From the NCBI RefSeq assembly GCF_018614195.1, contig NZ_JAGGOT010000043.1:1-64000 (forward strand): a stretch of DNA of 64,000 nucleotides. The letters run 5' to 3'. The DNA comes from Streptomyces sp. ISL-43 (GTDB lineage Bacteria > Actinomycetota > Actinomycetes > Streptomycetales > Streptomycetaceae). Both the position numbers and the translations under genes were made by a program. This document shows, piece after piece, positions 8,897-17,147 of the stretch (position 1 is its first letter; every line of letters begins with the position of its first letter). Under the pieces are notes generated by a model. It was not told where the DNA came from and did not search any database. It was given only the letters and a program-made list of their open reading frames with translations.

Positions 8897-9493
8897 TCAG
8901 GAAGTGGTGCTGGTACTGGGCTTCGCGCGGACGTGCATGCGCTCTCCCTGCCGGCCGAAGAGGCTGAGGATCTCGACCGGCTGCCCGTCGGCGCTGCTGA
9001 ACCAGTGCGGCAGGCGGGTGTCGAACTCGGCGGCCTCGCCCGGGCCGAGGACCAGGTCGTGGTCGGCGAGGACGAGCCTCAGCCGGCCGTTGAGCACGTA
9101 CAGCCACTCGTAGCCCTCGTGCGTGCGGTGGTCCGGCTCGGCACCCCGGTCGGTGATGATCATCTTGTACGCCTGGAGGGGGCCCGGGGTCCGCGTCAGG
9201 GGGACGAACGTGCCGCCGCTCGGCAAGGCGTGTGGGGTCAGCCGTACCCGGGGATCCCCCACTTCCGGGGCGCCGACCAGGTCGTCCAGGGGCACCCGGT
9301 AGGCGCCGGCCAGCGGGAGCAGCAGCTCCAGGCTGGGGCGGCGCTGCCCGGACTCCAGCCGGGAGAGGGTGCTCTTGGAGATGCCGGTGACTTCGGAGAG
9401 GGCGGCCAGGGTGAGGCCGCGTTTGGCGCGCAGCCGCCGGAGCCGGGGGGCGACCTCGTCGAGTACCGCTTGGTAGGGCGGTGTTTCGTCCAT
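8897..9493 (-). CDS. XRE-family regulator with C-terminal cupin domain
   Basis: A 198-residue regulator. Residues about 12-68 form a helix-turn-helix of the Cro/C1 type (RLRAKRGLTLAALSEVTG, then ISKSTLSRLESGQRRPSL). Residues about 105-190 form a cupin barrel (HEGYEWLYVLNGRLRLVL, then LPHWFSSADG) that could bind a small ligand or metal. The ATG at 9493 is preceded by GGAGG. It is divergent from the MFS exporter at 9656, so it most likely controls that exporter and itself. A 22-base palindrome lies in the shared region. The physiological ligand is not evident. Confidence 0.92.
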   Translation of the reverse strand: MDETPPYQAVLDEVAPRLRRLRAKRGLTLAALSEVTGISKSTLSRLESGQRRPSLELLLPLAGAYRVPLDDLVGAPEVGDPRVRLTPHALPSGGTFVPLTRTPGPLQAYKMIITDRGAEPDHRTHEGYEWLYVLNGRLRLVLADHDLVLGPGEAAEFDTRLPHWFSSADGQPVEILSLFGRQGERMHVRAKPSTSTTS

Positions 9494-9585
9494 GCGGACA
9501 TTCCACCCTCCTGTCCCGGAAATGACAACAAGAGTTGCCGCTGCCCTCCGGCGGGTCCACGCTCCCCGGCACGAGCGGTATCCAG

Positions 9586-9607
9586 CGGCGGGTGACGTCA
9601 CCCGCCG
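9586..9607. promoter_or_regulatory. 22-bp perfect palindrome, candidate operator
   Basis: A perfect palindrome centred on TGACGTCA with flanking CGGCGGG/CCCGCCG arms. It lies 49 bases before the MFS start and 93 bases before the XRE-cupin start. The position suggests an operator for the divergent pair. An RNA hairpin in the exporter leader is an alternative reading. Confidence 0.5.
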
Positions 9608-9655
9608 GCGCAGTCGGGCTGGAGCCGCGGGAGTCACCAGGGAACGGAGTCCACC

Positions 9656-11149
9656 TTGAGGCCCATCAGGCTCATCAGGCCCATCGCCGCAGGTCAGCTG
9701 GAGGCGGCACCAGCCGGCGACACGGGGAGGCTGCCGTCTACGGTCCGGTGGGCGCTCGCCGCCCTTTCGCTCTCCATGCTGTTGTCCTCGCTCGGCACCA
9801 GCATCGCCAACGTCGGCCTGCCGACGCTGGCGGAGGCGTTCTCGGCCTCCTTCCAGCAAGTCCAGTGGATCGTCCTCTCCTACCTCCTCGCCATCACCAC
9901 CCTGATCGTCAGCGTCGGAAGGCTCGGTGACCTCATCGGACGCCGGCGGCTGCTCCTCGCCGGAATCCTCCTGTTCACGGCGGCCTCGGTCCTGTGCGGC
10001 CTGGCGCCCACGCTGTGGCTGCTGATCGCAGCCCGGGCGGCGCAGGGCCTCGGAGCGGCCGTCATGATGGCCCTCACCATGGCGTTCGTAGGCGAGACGG
10101 TTCCGAAGTCGAGGACCGGCAGGGCCATGGGGCTGCTCGGAACGATGTCCGCGATCGGCACCGCCCTCGGTCCGTCCCTGGGAGGCGCGCTGATCGCCGG
10201 ACCCGGCTGGCGGGCGATCTTCCTCGTCAACGCTCCCCTGGGCATCCTGACCCTCGTCCTCGCCCGCCGCCACCTGCCCGTCGACCGGCGGGAGCCGGAG
10301 CAGGAGCAGGCGGCCGCGAAGGCCGGCCGAGCCCGCTTCGACCACGTGGGCACCCTGCTGCTCGCTCTGACGCTCGCGGCTTACGCGCTCGCCATGACCA
10401 TCGGGCGCGGCAGTTTCGGCGCGCTCAACGCGGCCCTCCTGGCGGGCGCCGCCCTCGGAGTCGGCCTCTTCGTACGCGCCGAGTCGAGAGCGGCTTCGCC
10501 CTTGGTGCGACCGGCGACGTTCCGGGATCCGGCGCTGAGTGCGAGCCTCGCCATGAGCACGCTCGTCTCGACGGTGATGATGGCGACGCTGGTGGTCGGG
10601 CCGTTCTACCTCTCCCGCACGCTCGGCCTCGGTGAGGCGCTCGTCGGACTGGTCCTGACGGCCGGTCCCCTCGTCGCCGCGCTGACCGGCGTGCCGGCCG
10701 GGCGGGTCGCGGACCGTTTCGGCGCACCGCGCATGACCGTCGTCGGGCTCGTCGCGATGGCGGTCGGCGCGTTCGTCCTGTCGATGACGTCGGGAGCGCT
10801 CGGCGTGGCCGGTTACGTCGCCCCCATCGTGGTGGTGACCGCGGGCTACGCGGTCTTCCAGACCGCCAACAACACCGCCGTGATGACGGACATCCGCCCG
10901 GACCGGCGGGGCGCCACCTCCGGCATGCTCAACCTGTCGCGCAATCTCGGACTCATCACCGGCACTTCGGTCATGGGCGCCGTGTTCGCACTCGCCTCGG
11001 GGACGACGGACGTCGCGACGGCGCCTTCCTCGGCCGTTGCCACGGGCATGCGGGTCACGTTCGCGGTCGCCGCGATCCTGATCGTCGTCGCGCTCGCCAT
11101 CGCGGCGGGAAGCCGCGCACCGGCCCGGCGTCGCGCTTCGGGTGGCTGA
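9656..11149 (+). CDS. MFS drug transporter, DHA2 family (14 TM helices)
   Basis: A 497-residue proton-driven exporter. The motif GRLGDLIGRRRLLLAG after helix 2 is the MFS signature loop. ARAAQGLGAAVMMAL and GPSLGGALI are drug-antiporter motifs of the EmrB/QacA (DHA2) group. The length and hydrophobic profile fit 14 membrane helices. The start is TTG 9656, chosen because GGAG lies 7 bases upstream and no ATG or GTG precedes helix 1 plausibly. Its substrate is unknown. It is likely repressed or induced through the divergent XRE-cupin regulator. Confidence 0.9.
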   Translation: MRPIRLIRPIAAGQLEAAPAGDTGRLPSTVRWALAALSLSMLLSSLGTSIANVGLPTLAEAFSASFQQVQWIVLSYLLAITTLIVSVGRLGDLIGRRRLLLAGILLFTAASVLCGLAPTLWLLIAARAAQGLGAAVMMALTMAFVGETVPKSRTGRAMGLLGTMSAIGTALGPSLGGALIAGPGWRAIFLVNAPLGILTLVLARRHLPVDRREPEQEQAAAKAGRARFDHVGTLLLALTLAAYALAMTIGRGSFGALNAALLAGAALGVGLFVRAESRAASPLVRPATFRDPALSASLAMSTLVSTVMMATLVVGPFYLSRTLGLGEALVGLVLTAGPLVAALTGVPAGRVADRFGAPRMTVVGLVAMAVGAFVLSMTSGALGVAGYVAPIVVVTAGYAVFQTANNTAVMTDIRPDRRGATSGMLNLSRNLGLITGTSVMGAVFALASGTTDVATAPSSAVATGMRVTFAVAAILIVVALAIAAGSRAPARRRASGG

Positions 11150-11206
11150 CGGCCCCCGTGGGGCGCGCCGGCGCGACCACCTCCCCCTCGGCTGTCTCCC
11201 CCACGA

Positions 11207-11854
11207 CTACCTTCCCGCGGAATCGTTCTCCTGATCGTGCGTTCCCGGCGCCCGGCGACTCGACGAGTGCCCGGCGTCGGCCGACCGCACCGCCATGAGG
11301 AGCCCGCTCGCCCAGGCCATGCGGACGGAGCGGAAGTCCTCTCGCTCTTCCAGGTCGGCGAGCAGGCGCTCGACCGAGGCGCCGTGGCCCTGCGGCCAAC
11401 CAGGCTGGGGGAAGAGGTCGTCGATCAGGTACGTTCCGCCGGGGGCCACGAGCTCCAGGGCCCGCTCCAGGTGCGTGAACTTGCCGGGCCAGGTGTCCGC
11501 GAAGACCACGTCGAACGGTTCCCCGTCGTAGTCCCGCAACCACTCGCCGCCGTCCGCGGCGACGAAGGTGATCCTGGGATCGGACCCCAACTGCTCGCGG
11601 GCGACCTTCTGCACGGCCTCGTCGAGCTCGACCGTGATCAGCCGGGAGGCGCCGTCCATCCCGCTGAGGAGCCAAGCGGTGCCCTCGCCCACGCCCGTGC
11701 CGAGTTCGAGGATGCGGCCACCTGGACGGGCAGCCGCGAGCAGAGCCAGCAGGCTGCCGGTCCGCTCCTCGCAGGACATGTCGAAGCCCGCTTCGCGTGC
11801 CGCCGCGCGCAGGGCGGTCAGCGAGTCCGGGATACAGCTCGGTGTGTCGTCCAT
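11207..11854 (-). CDS. Class I SAM-dependent methyltransferase (O-methyltransferase-like)
   Basis: A 215-residue methyltransferase. GGRILELGTGVGEGTAWL is the SAM-binding motif I (about residue 50), LITVELDEA holds the ribose-binding acidic residue, and FDVVFADTWPGKF is motif II/IV. The closest feel is the caffeoyl-CoA or predicted O-methyltransferase group. The ATG at 11854 gives the usual short N-terminus; the frame stays open farther up. It stands alone, convergent with the MFS gene (57 bases apart). The acceptor substrate cannot be told from sequence. Confidence 0.85.
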   Translation of the reverse strand: MDDTPSCIPDSLTALRAAAREAGFDMSCEERTGSLLALLAAARPGGRILELGTGVGEGTAWLLSGMDGASRLITVELDEAVQKVAREQLGSDPRITFVAADGGEWLRDYDGEPFDVVFADTWPGKFTHLERALELVAPGGTYLIDDLFPQPGWPQGHGASVERLLADLEEREDFRSVRMAWASGLLMAVRSADAGHSSSRRAPGTHDQENDSAGR

Positions 11855-11914
11855 CCGGGGAGCATGACCGCGTCGCGCTTCCCGTGCAACGCCATTGATC
11901 GCGACGGGACTCGC

Positions 11915-11946
11915 GTCCACTCCCCCGCCCGGACGAGGGAGTGGAC
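11915..11946 (-). terminator. Terminator after the secreted HAF-type protein
   Basis: GTCCACTCCC (11915-11924) pairs perfectly with GGGAGTGGAC (11937-11946) across a 12-base loop. It sits between the stop of the secreted protein (11985) and the methyltransferase start, so it probably ends the former's transcript. Confidence 0.65.
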
Positions 11947-11984
11947 CGTGGGGGCCTTCTGCTGCCGGACACCCTCGTCCGGAC

Positions 11985-13217
11985 CTACGGCAGGGCCGCT
12001 TCCTCAGAGGTCGCTGCGGACGCCGGCCGGCGCTGCGGTGGCTGAACGGCCGGCAGGACGAAGGCCTGTTCGGCCGCGCAGGTCCAGATCACCGGCCGGA
12101 CCCGGCCCTCGGCATCCAGGGCGGCCCCGCCCACGCGGTCGTCGTCGGTCACGGCGAACGCGGCGGTGTAGCGGGAGGGGGCGAGCCCGGGCAGGACACG
12201 CATCGGACCGCTGCCGGTCCAGTACTGCGCCCGCGCCTCCGGACTGTCCTCCGGAGGCGGGGCCGTATAGCGGAACTCGGCCAGACCGACCGAGACGTCG
12301 GTGTTCGGGCTGATGGCCTCGAAGGTACCGCCCATGGCGCCGGGTGCCCAGGGCGCGTACACGGGAGGGCCGTCGGGTTTCTTCCAGACGACCGCGACTT
12401 CGCTCCCGCCTTCCGCTTGCCGGCGCTGATAGCCGACGATCCGGCCGGAGTCGGCGATGCCCCGCGTGACGTAGGTGTCCCCCGTGTCGTCGACGGGCCG
12501 GAGCACCGACGGCGCGACGGCCGGGTCGGCGGGCCAGTACAGCCCGGGGGTGACCCGGAACTCCGCGCCCGGGAGGCGCTCTTGCGCGTCGCCGTTGCCG
12601 GCGACCTGTCCGCGGTTGTTCACGCCGGACAGGAAGGAGAGCCGGTATCCGGCGGGCGGGGGCAGTTCGCGGCGGATCCTGTCGCCCGACCATTCCAGGC
12701 CGATGGTCCGGTTCCGGACCGGGTCCCAGACCTGGCCGACGATGACGCCCCGGTCGTTAATGCCGGTCGCCGAGTCCCCGCCGGGCAGCAGCGTGACGGC
12801 GCGATCGCCGTGCCGGTAGCTGAAGGCCCTGCTGCCGTCGGGAGTGGACACCTGGCCGACCATGAGGCCGGACCTGTTGACGTCCGCCACCCGGCCCGAG
12901 CCGGAGCCGGCGGGCACCGGCACGGCGAACACGCGGGTACCGATCCAGTAGACCGGCACCATCGAGGACATGCCCACGGCCAGGCGCGACGACGGTCCCG
13001 GCGCGATGGCGCTGACCTGGGTACGGCGCACCCAGGGGCTCGGGTGCGGATCATCGGTGGCGGGGAGCGTCTCCAGGACCTGGATGGACGGTTTGCAGCC
13101 CCTGGCGGCGGAACCCCCCGGATCCGCCTGCGCGGGAGCGGCCGCCACGGATGTGGCGAGGAGGCCCCCCGCCAGCGCGAGGCCGGTGCACGTACTTCTT
13201 GTCCTTCTCGTTCCCAT
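11985..13217 (-). CDS. Secreted HAF-repeat-like protein of unknown function
   Basis: A 410-residue exported protein. The signal peptide is clear (RRTRS, then a hydrophobic core, then AAAPAQA as a cleavage region). The mature part repeats a pattern seen in HAF-type extracellular proteins: VADVNRSGLMVGQV, ATGINDRGVIVGQVW, GVNNRGQVAGNG, GIADSGRIVGYQ. These blades probably build a beta-propeller-like fold. The start ATG 13217 was chosen over an upstream one because GGGGGGA lies 5 bases before it and the signal peptide begins here. No enzymatic motif is visible and the neighbours give no function. Confidence 0.75.
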   Translation of the reverse strand: MGTRRTRSTCTGLALAGGLLATSVAAAPAQADPGGSAARGCKPSIQVLETLPATDDPHPSPWVRRTQVSAIAPGPSSRLAVGMSSMVPVYWIGTRVFAVPVPAGSGSGRVADVNRSGLMVGQVSTPDGSRAFSYRHGDRAVTLLPGGDSATGINDRGVIVGQVWDPVRNRTIGLEWSGDRIRRELPPPAGYRLSFLSGVNNRGQVAGNGDAQERLPGAEFRVTPGLYWPADPAVAPSVLRPVDDTGDTYVTRGIADSGRIVGYQRRQAEGGSEVAVVWKKPDGPPVYAPWAPGAMGGTFEAISPNTDVSVGLAEFRYTAPPPEDSPEARAQYWTGSGPMRVLPGLAPSRYTAAFAVTDDDRVGGAALDAEGRVRPVIWTCAAEQAFVLPAVQPPQRRPASAATSEEAALP

Positions 13218-13403
13218 GTATCCCCCCGGATGACTTCGTGAGAACCGAATCGGCGAGCACATCCTCGCCGTACCGGACGGGGATGAACAGACATGATCCG
13301 GACACATCGGAACCGGCGCCCGAGCCCGCCCCGGACTGCCTCGCGGCGAGTACCCGCTCGTCCCGCACCGACGCCGGGGGCGCTGAGCGCGGAGGCCTCG
13401 GGA

Positions 13404-13540
13404 TCAGCCGGTGATGGTGCTTTCGCAGACGGCCGGCTGCCCGGGCGCGGGCGAGGTGCCCATCGCGAGCACCTTGCGGCCGTCGAGGAGGATCGCGCAG
13501 GTGGCGACCGCCCCCTTGGTCGCATGCCGTAGGCCGACAG
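13404..13540 (-). pseudogene. C-terminal remnant of an unknown gene
   Basis: The last 40 or so codons before the stop at 13404 have the strict G/C third positions of real genes here. They encode TKGAVATCAILLDGRKVLA and end in VCESTITG. Upstream the frame loses that codon pattern, with no credible start or ribosome site. This looks like the tail of a deleted gene. The family was not recognised; it could also be a very short intact gene. Confidence 0.3.
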
Positions 13541-13578
13541 GGGCACCGGCCCGACCTGCGCACCTCCGGAACGGGCGG

Positions 13579-13609
13579 AGCCCGGCCCGGAGGGATGCCG
13601 GACCGGGCT
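13579..13609 (-). terminator. Terminator of the galactose-oxidase-like gene
   Basis: A 12-base stem (13579-13590 with 13598-13609, one mismatch) with a 7-base loop, 41 bases after the oxidase stop at 13650. Confidence 0.65.
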
Positions 13610-13649
13610 CGCGCACCGGATACCGCCTCAGGCGGCTTCGGGGTGGAGG

Positions 13650-16196
13650 TCAGGAGACGGTGACGAACCGGGCGATGCTCGGTACCCCCTGGGCGTCGAT
13701 GGCGAAGAGCATGTAGGTCCCCGGTAGGACCACGCCGGTGTCGGAGGGAACGGACACCGTGTACGCGCCGGTTCCGGCGGGGGTCGACACGAGGGGGACC
13801 CGGCGCTGGTCGTTGTCGGTGGAGTGGGTCGCGGCCGCGGCCCGTACCAGGACGAAGGACGCGACCGGGGCCTGGGTGGTCACCGTGAGCGAGGTGCCGG
13901 GGGCCGTCCTGGCGGGCACGTCTCCGGTGATGACGGGACGCGGCTTCGGCGATCCGTCCGCGTTGAGCAGGTACGGCGGCGTGAAGACGGCCCCGTCGGC
14001 GTGGTTGGTCGCGCAATCGCCGCACAGGCCCCCGCCGCCGGAGAAGATCCGCCCGTCCGGCAACAGGTTGGCCACGCTGTGGTAGTTGCGCGGGATCGCC
14101 ATGGTGGCGAGCGGGGTGAAGGCGCCGGTGGACGGGTCCCACAACTCGGGGGTCAGGACCGAGGTCGCGTCGCTGAAGGGCACCGGGTAGGACTGTCCAC
14201 CGAAGACGATCACCTTGCCGTCGGGCAGGACCACGCTGTTGCTGAAGGCACGGGCGTACTCCATGTCGCCGGTGCGGGCGGCCTCGGCCTGGCTGCCCGT
14301 GACGCTCACGGTGTACGCGCGCCGGGTGGCGGGCGTGTTCTCGTAGGCGGGCGAGCCGCCCAGCGTGAGCAGTTTGCCGATGTCGTAGGCGACGGCGTTG
14401 CCGGTCATGGCGTCCGGGCTGTCGGCCCGGGTGCCGGCGGCGGTGATGCTGCCCTGCCCGCCGGTCGTGATCCAGTTCATCTGCCTGCCCGGGCCCAGTT
14501 GCAGGACCTTGCCGCCCGAAGTGGCGTGCAGCCACATGTGGTTGTCGGCGCGGTAGGCACCGGCCGGGTCGGCCGTCATCGCCGGGAGGGCGGAGACGCC
14601 GGGGAGCTTCCGCCAGGTACGGGTGTCCGGCGACCAGACCTCACCGGCCTTGTCGCCCGGGGTTCCGCTCCAGGATCCGCCGAGGACGAAGGCCTCACCG
14701 GTGGAGAGCAGCGTCATCGCCTGGTAGCCGCGGGCGATGTTCATGCTGGTGGTGGCGGACCACTGGTCGGTGGCCGGGTCGTAGATGCTGGCCTTCTCCG
14801 CGTTGCTGCCCCCGGTGACCAGCACACGGCCGTCGGCCAGCATGGCTATGCCCGGACAGAACATGTCGTGGCCGGTGTTGTCGATGCGCCGCTGGGTGAC
14901 CTTGCCCGTCTTCAGGTCCAGGATCGCGGTCTGGGTGTAGCCGTTGCTGCCGCCGAAGCGGTCGACCGCGTACGCGGACCAGGCGAGCAGCTTGTCGCCC
15001 GGCAGGACGGCGGTGGCCACGGGTACCAGCGGGAAGCCGGTGATCTTGCCCCAGGAGCCGTGGACGGCCGGGCTGGCCGGTCCGCTCAGGCGGATCTCGG
15101 ACGCCGAGGTCCACGGCCCGCGGTTGCCGGCCTCGGTGGTCACCGTCAGACGTACGAAGCGGACGTTCTCGGTACGGATGAAGGTGGCGGTCTTGACGGT
15201 GTCGTCGTCCCGCCAAGTGCCCACGGCCACGGGCGTGCCGAAGGTGGTGCCGTTCGTGCTGGTGGTGATGGTGTAGCCGCCCGCCCGGCCGTTGGCCCCG
15301 CTCGCGCGGGGGTGGTAGACGAGCGCGGAGACGGCTGCCGTGCGGTGCATGTCGATGGTGATGGTGTGCGGCAGCGGGAGGGGAGTACCGGCATATCGGC
15401 TGTGCCACATGGTGTTGGCGTCGCCGTCGAGCACATTGGCCGCGCGGCCGTTCTCGGCGACGGTCTCCTCGTCACTCGCCGCGGCCGTCCATCCGGTCCG
15501 GGGCAGGTCGACGGTGGCCGCCGGGGTACCGGGGTCACCGAGCAGGTTGATCTCGGCGGCGGAGGTCCACGGACCTCGGTTGCCGGCCTCGGTGAGCGCC
15601 GTCAGCCGTACGAACCGGGCCCCCTGCGGGGCGAACCCGAGCGTCTTGGTGGCGGCGTCGTCCGCGAGGGTGCCGGTGGCGACCGGGCTCCCCCAGTTCT
15701 GTCCGTCGGTACTGATGCTGATCACGTACTCACCGACGCGCCCGTTGGCCCCGCTCGCGCGGGGGCGGTAGACGAGCGCGGAGACCACTGCCGTGCGGTG
15801 CATGTCGACGGTGATGGTGTGCGGCAGCGGGAGGAGGGTCCCTGCGTACCCGCTGTGCCACATGGTGTTGGCGTCGCCGTCGAGCACATTGGCCGCGCGG
15901 CCGTTCTCGGCGACGGTCTCCTCGTCACTCGCCGCGGCCGTCCATCCGGTCCGGTCGAGCACCGGGGCCATGGGTTCCATGGCGTTCGCCGGTGCGATGC
16001 CGTGGTGCGGCGACTGCATCGCCGCCTTGCCGTCGGTGGGCGTGGGCCGGGGCGCCGGTGCGCGGCCGGCCGCGGCCGGGCTCGCGACCCCGAGCCACGG
16101 CGTGAACCCGAGCAGCAGCGAGCCGAGGCCGAAGGCTATGAGCAACCGGGATCGGCGTAACCAGCGGGGAAAGGCGAGGGAGCGCCTGGACTGCAA
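13650..16196 (-). CDS. Secreted galactose-oxidase-type copper radical enzyme with two discoidin domains
   Basis: An 848-residue secreted enzyme: signal peptide (about 15-43), two F5/8-type-C (discoidin/CBM32) domains (about 80-230 and 233-383), a kelch beta-propeller (about 390-745) and a DUF1929-type C-terminal domain. All galactose oxidase active-site residues align: Cys447 in DMFCPG and Tyr491 in ARGYQ, the thioether pair; Trp509 in GGSWSG; Tyr705-His706 in RNYHS; His791 in ATHSTDNDQRR. The spacings of 44, 18 and 86 residues equal those of the fungal enzyme, so a Cys-Tyr radical copper oxidase of sugars or primary alcohols is strongly implied. The TTG start at 16196 was chosen for AGGAGG 5 bases upstream; an ATG at 16265 is the alternative. 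Two adjacent sugar-binding domains suggest action on a polymer. Confidence 0.93.
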   Translation of the reverse strand: MQSRRSLAFPRWLRRSRLLIAFGLGSLLLGFTPWLGVASPAAAGRAPAPRPTPTDGKAAMQSPHHGIAPANAMEPMAPVLDRTGWTAAASDEETVAENGRAANVLDGDANTMWHSGYAGTLLPLPHTITVDMHRTAVVSALVYRPRASGANGRVGEYVISISTDGQNWGSPVATGTLADDAATKTLGFAPQGARFVRLTALTEAGNRGPWTSAAEINLLGDPGTPAATVDLPRTGWTAAASDEETVAENGRAANVLDGDANTMWHSRYAGTPLPLPHTITIDMHRTAAVSALVYHPRASGANGRAGGYTITTSTNGTTFGTPVAVGTWRDDDTVKTATFIRTENVRFVRLTVTTEAGNRGPWTSASEIRLSGPASPAVHGSWGKITGFPLVPVATAVLPGDKLLAWSAYAVDRFGGSNGYTQTAILDLKTGKVTQRRIDNTGHDMFCPGIAMLADGRVLVTGGSNAEKASIYDPATDQWSATTSMNIARGYQAMTLLSTGEAFVLGGSWSGTPGDKAGEVWSPDTRTWRKLPGVSALPAMTADPAGAYRADNHMWLHATSGGKVLQLGPGRQMNWITTGGQGSITAAGTRADSPDAMTGNAVAYDIGKLLTLGGSPAYENTPATRRAYTVSVTGSQAEAARTGDMEYARAFSNSVVLPDGKVIVFGGQSYPVPFSDATSVLTPELWDPSTGAFTPLATMAIPRNYHSVANLLPDGRIFSGGGGLCGDCATNHADGAVFTPPYLLNADGSPKPRPVITGDVPARTAPGTSLTVTTQAPVASFVLVRAAAATHSTDNDQRRVPLVSTPAGTGAYTVSVPSDTGVVLPGTYMLFAIDAQGVPSIARFVTVS
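15289..15501. repeat. Intragenic direct repeat, copy 1 (discoidin unit)
   Basis: Near-identical to 15742-15954, exactly 453 bases (151 codons) away. The last ~100 bases of each copy are identical, and differences cluster in a short middle stretch. This reflects a recent in-frame duplication or gene conversion of the discoidin domain. Confidence 0.85.
15742..15954. repeat. Intragenic direct repeat, copy 2 (discoidin unit)
   Basis: Partner of 15289-15501. Recombination between the copies would remove or add one 151-residue discoidin domain without shifting the frame. Confidence 0.85.
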
Positions 16197-16293
16197 TCTG
16201 ACCTCCTGGGGCGAATCGGTATACCCCAGAGAACATAGGCCAGCAGAGCAGCAACTCACCGACAATTAAGCAGAGTTGAGGCCAAACCGTATT

Positions 16294-16314
16294 GCCGCCC
16301 GGATATCCGGCGGC
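16294..16314 (-). terminator. Weak hairpin after the MBL-fold gene
   Basis: GCCGCC and GGCGGC arms around a 9-base loop, 30 bases past the MBL gene stop (minus strand). It also lies within the upstream region of the oxidase gene. Only six pairs, so support is limited. Confidence 0.35.
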
Positions 16315-16343
16315 ACCCCTGTGGCGGGTGCGGCCGGGCCCGA

Positions 16344-17045
16344 CTACAGCGGCACGCTGTCGCCGGCCTCGAACGCGCCGCCGTGCCCGGGCACGATCAG
16401 GTCCGCCGCGGCCAGCACCCGCAGCCGGGAAGCGCGCAGTACCTCGCGGTCCGGGGCCACCGGGTCGTCGGCCGGACCGGCCGAGTGCCACCACAGGTCG
16501 CCGGCGAACGCCACCACACCCGAGTCCGTGCCGGCCAGCAGGGTGATGTCCTCGAGACTGTGCCCCGGGGTGCGGATCAGCCGCAGCGACGGGGTGAGTT
16601 CGTAGCCCTCGGCGTCCCGGTTCGTCCACTTGTCGCCCAGGTACTCCACCTTGTGGTCGTGGACCCGGGCCTTGCCGAACAGGCCGACGTTCATGGTGTT
16701 GTCCGGGTGGTGGTGGCTGAGCACCACGTCGGTGATGTCGTCGGGGCCGAGCCCCAGTTCCGCGAGCGGGCCGAGGATGTCTTCGCGGCTGGACACCATG
16801 CCCGGGTCGAAGATCACGTGCCGGCCGCCGTCGGACACGTAGGAGACGGTGGCGGCGACTCCGGGTCCGGTGGAGCCGACGTAACCGGTCGTCAGGATCG
16901 TGAACGCGGCGCTGCGGCCGAGCGGTGCGTCGGTGCGGATGTCCGTGGCGGTGTCGGTCGCGGCGTTCGTCGCGGTGACCGCCGTGGCGACCGTCCCGGT
17001 GTTCGTCGTGGTGTCGTTCGCGGTGTTCGTCTTCGTGTTCGTCAT
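16344..17045 (-). CDS. MBL-fold metallo-hydrolase with altered HxHxDN motif
   Basis: A 233-residue metallo-beta-lactamase-fold protein. Metal ligands visible are His111 and His113, Asp115 (SHHHPDN), a later His in RTPGHSLED, Asp in FAGDLWW and His in VPGHGG. The family motif is HxHxDH, but here the last His is Asn116 (codon AAC), so the second metal site is changed. Residues 1-43 are a Thr/Asn/Ala-rich low-complexity leader (TNTKTNTANDTTTNTG) without a classical signal peptide; the fold begins at AAFTILTTGYVGS. The ATG at 17045 has AGGA upstream. The gene is divergent from a GlxA regulator 102 bases away, which probably controls it. The substrate is unknown. Confidence 0.85.
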   Translation of the reverse strand: MTNTKTNTANDTTTNTGTVATAVTATNAATDTATDIRTDAPLGRSAAFTILTTGYVGSTGPGVAATVSYVSDGGRHVIFDPGMVSSREDILGPLAELGLGPDDITDVVLSHHHPDNTMNVGLFGKARVHDHKVEYLGDKWTNRDAEGYELTPSLRLIRTPGHSLEDITLLAGTDSGVVAFAGDLWWHSAGPADDPVAPDREVLRASRLRVLAAADLIVPGHGGAFEAGDSVPL

Positions 17046-17082
17046 GGCTGCAATCCTGCCGCGCGGGCCGGCCGCTCACGAG

Positions 17083-17115
17083 TGGCACACCTGCCAGTGA
17101 TCGCAGGATTCCTGC
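17083..17115. promoter_or_regulatory. Inverted repeats between MBL and GlxA genes
   Basis: TGGCA-N4-TGCCA at 17083-17096 is followed by GCAGGA-T-TCCTGC at 17103-17115. A further AATCCTGC near 17053 is the inverse of the GCAGGATT here. They fill the divergent intergenic region and are candidate sites for the GlxA regulator. Confidence 0.45.
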
Positions 17116-17147
17116 CATCATTCGCGCCACCGTGCCACACTTCTGCG

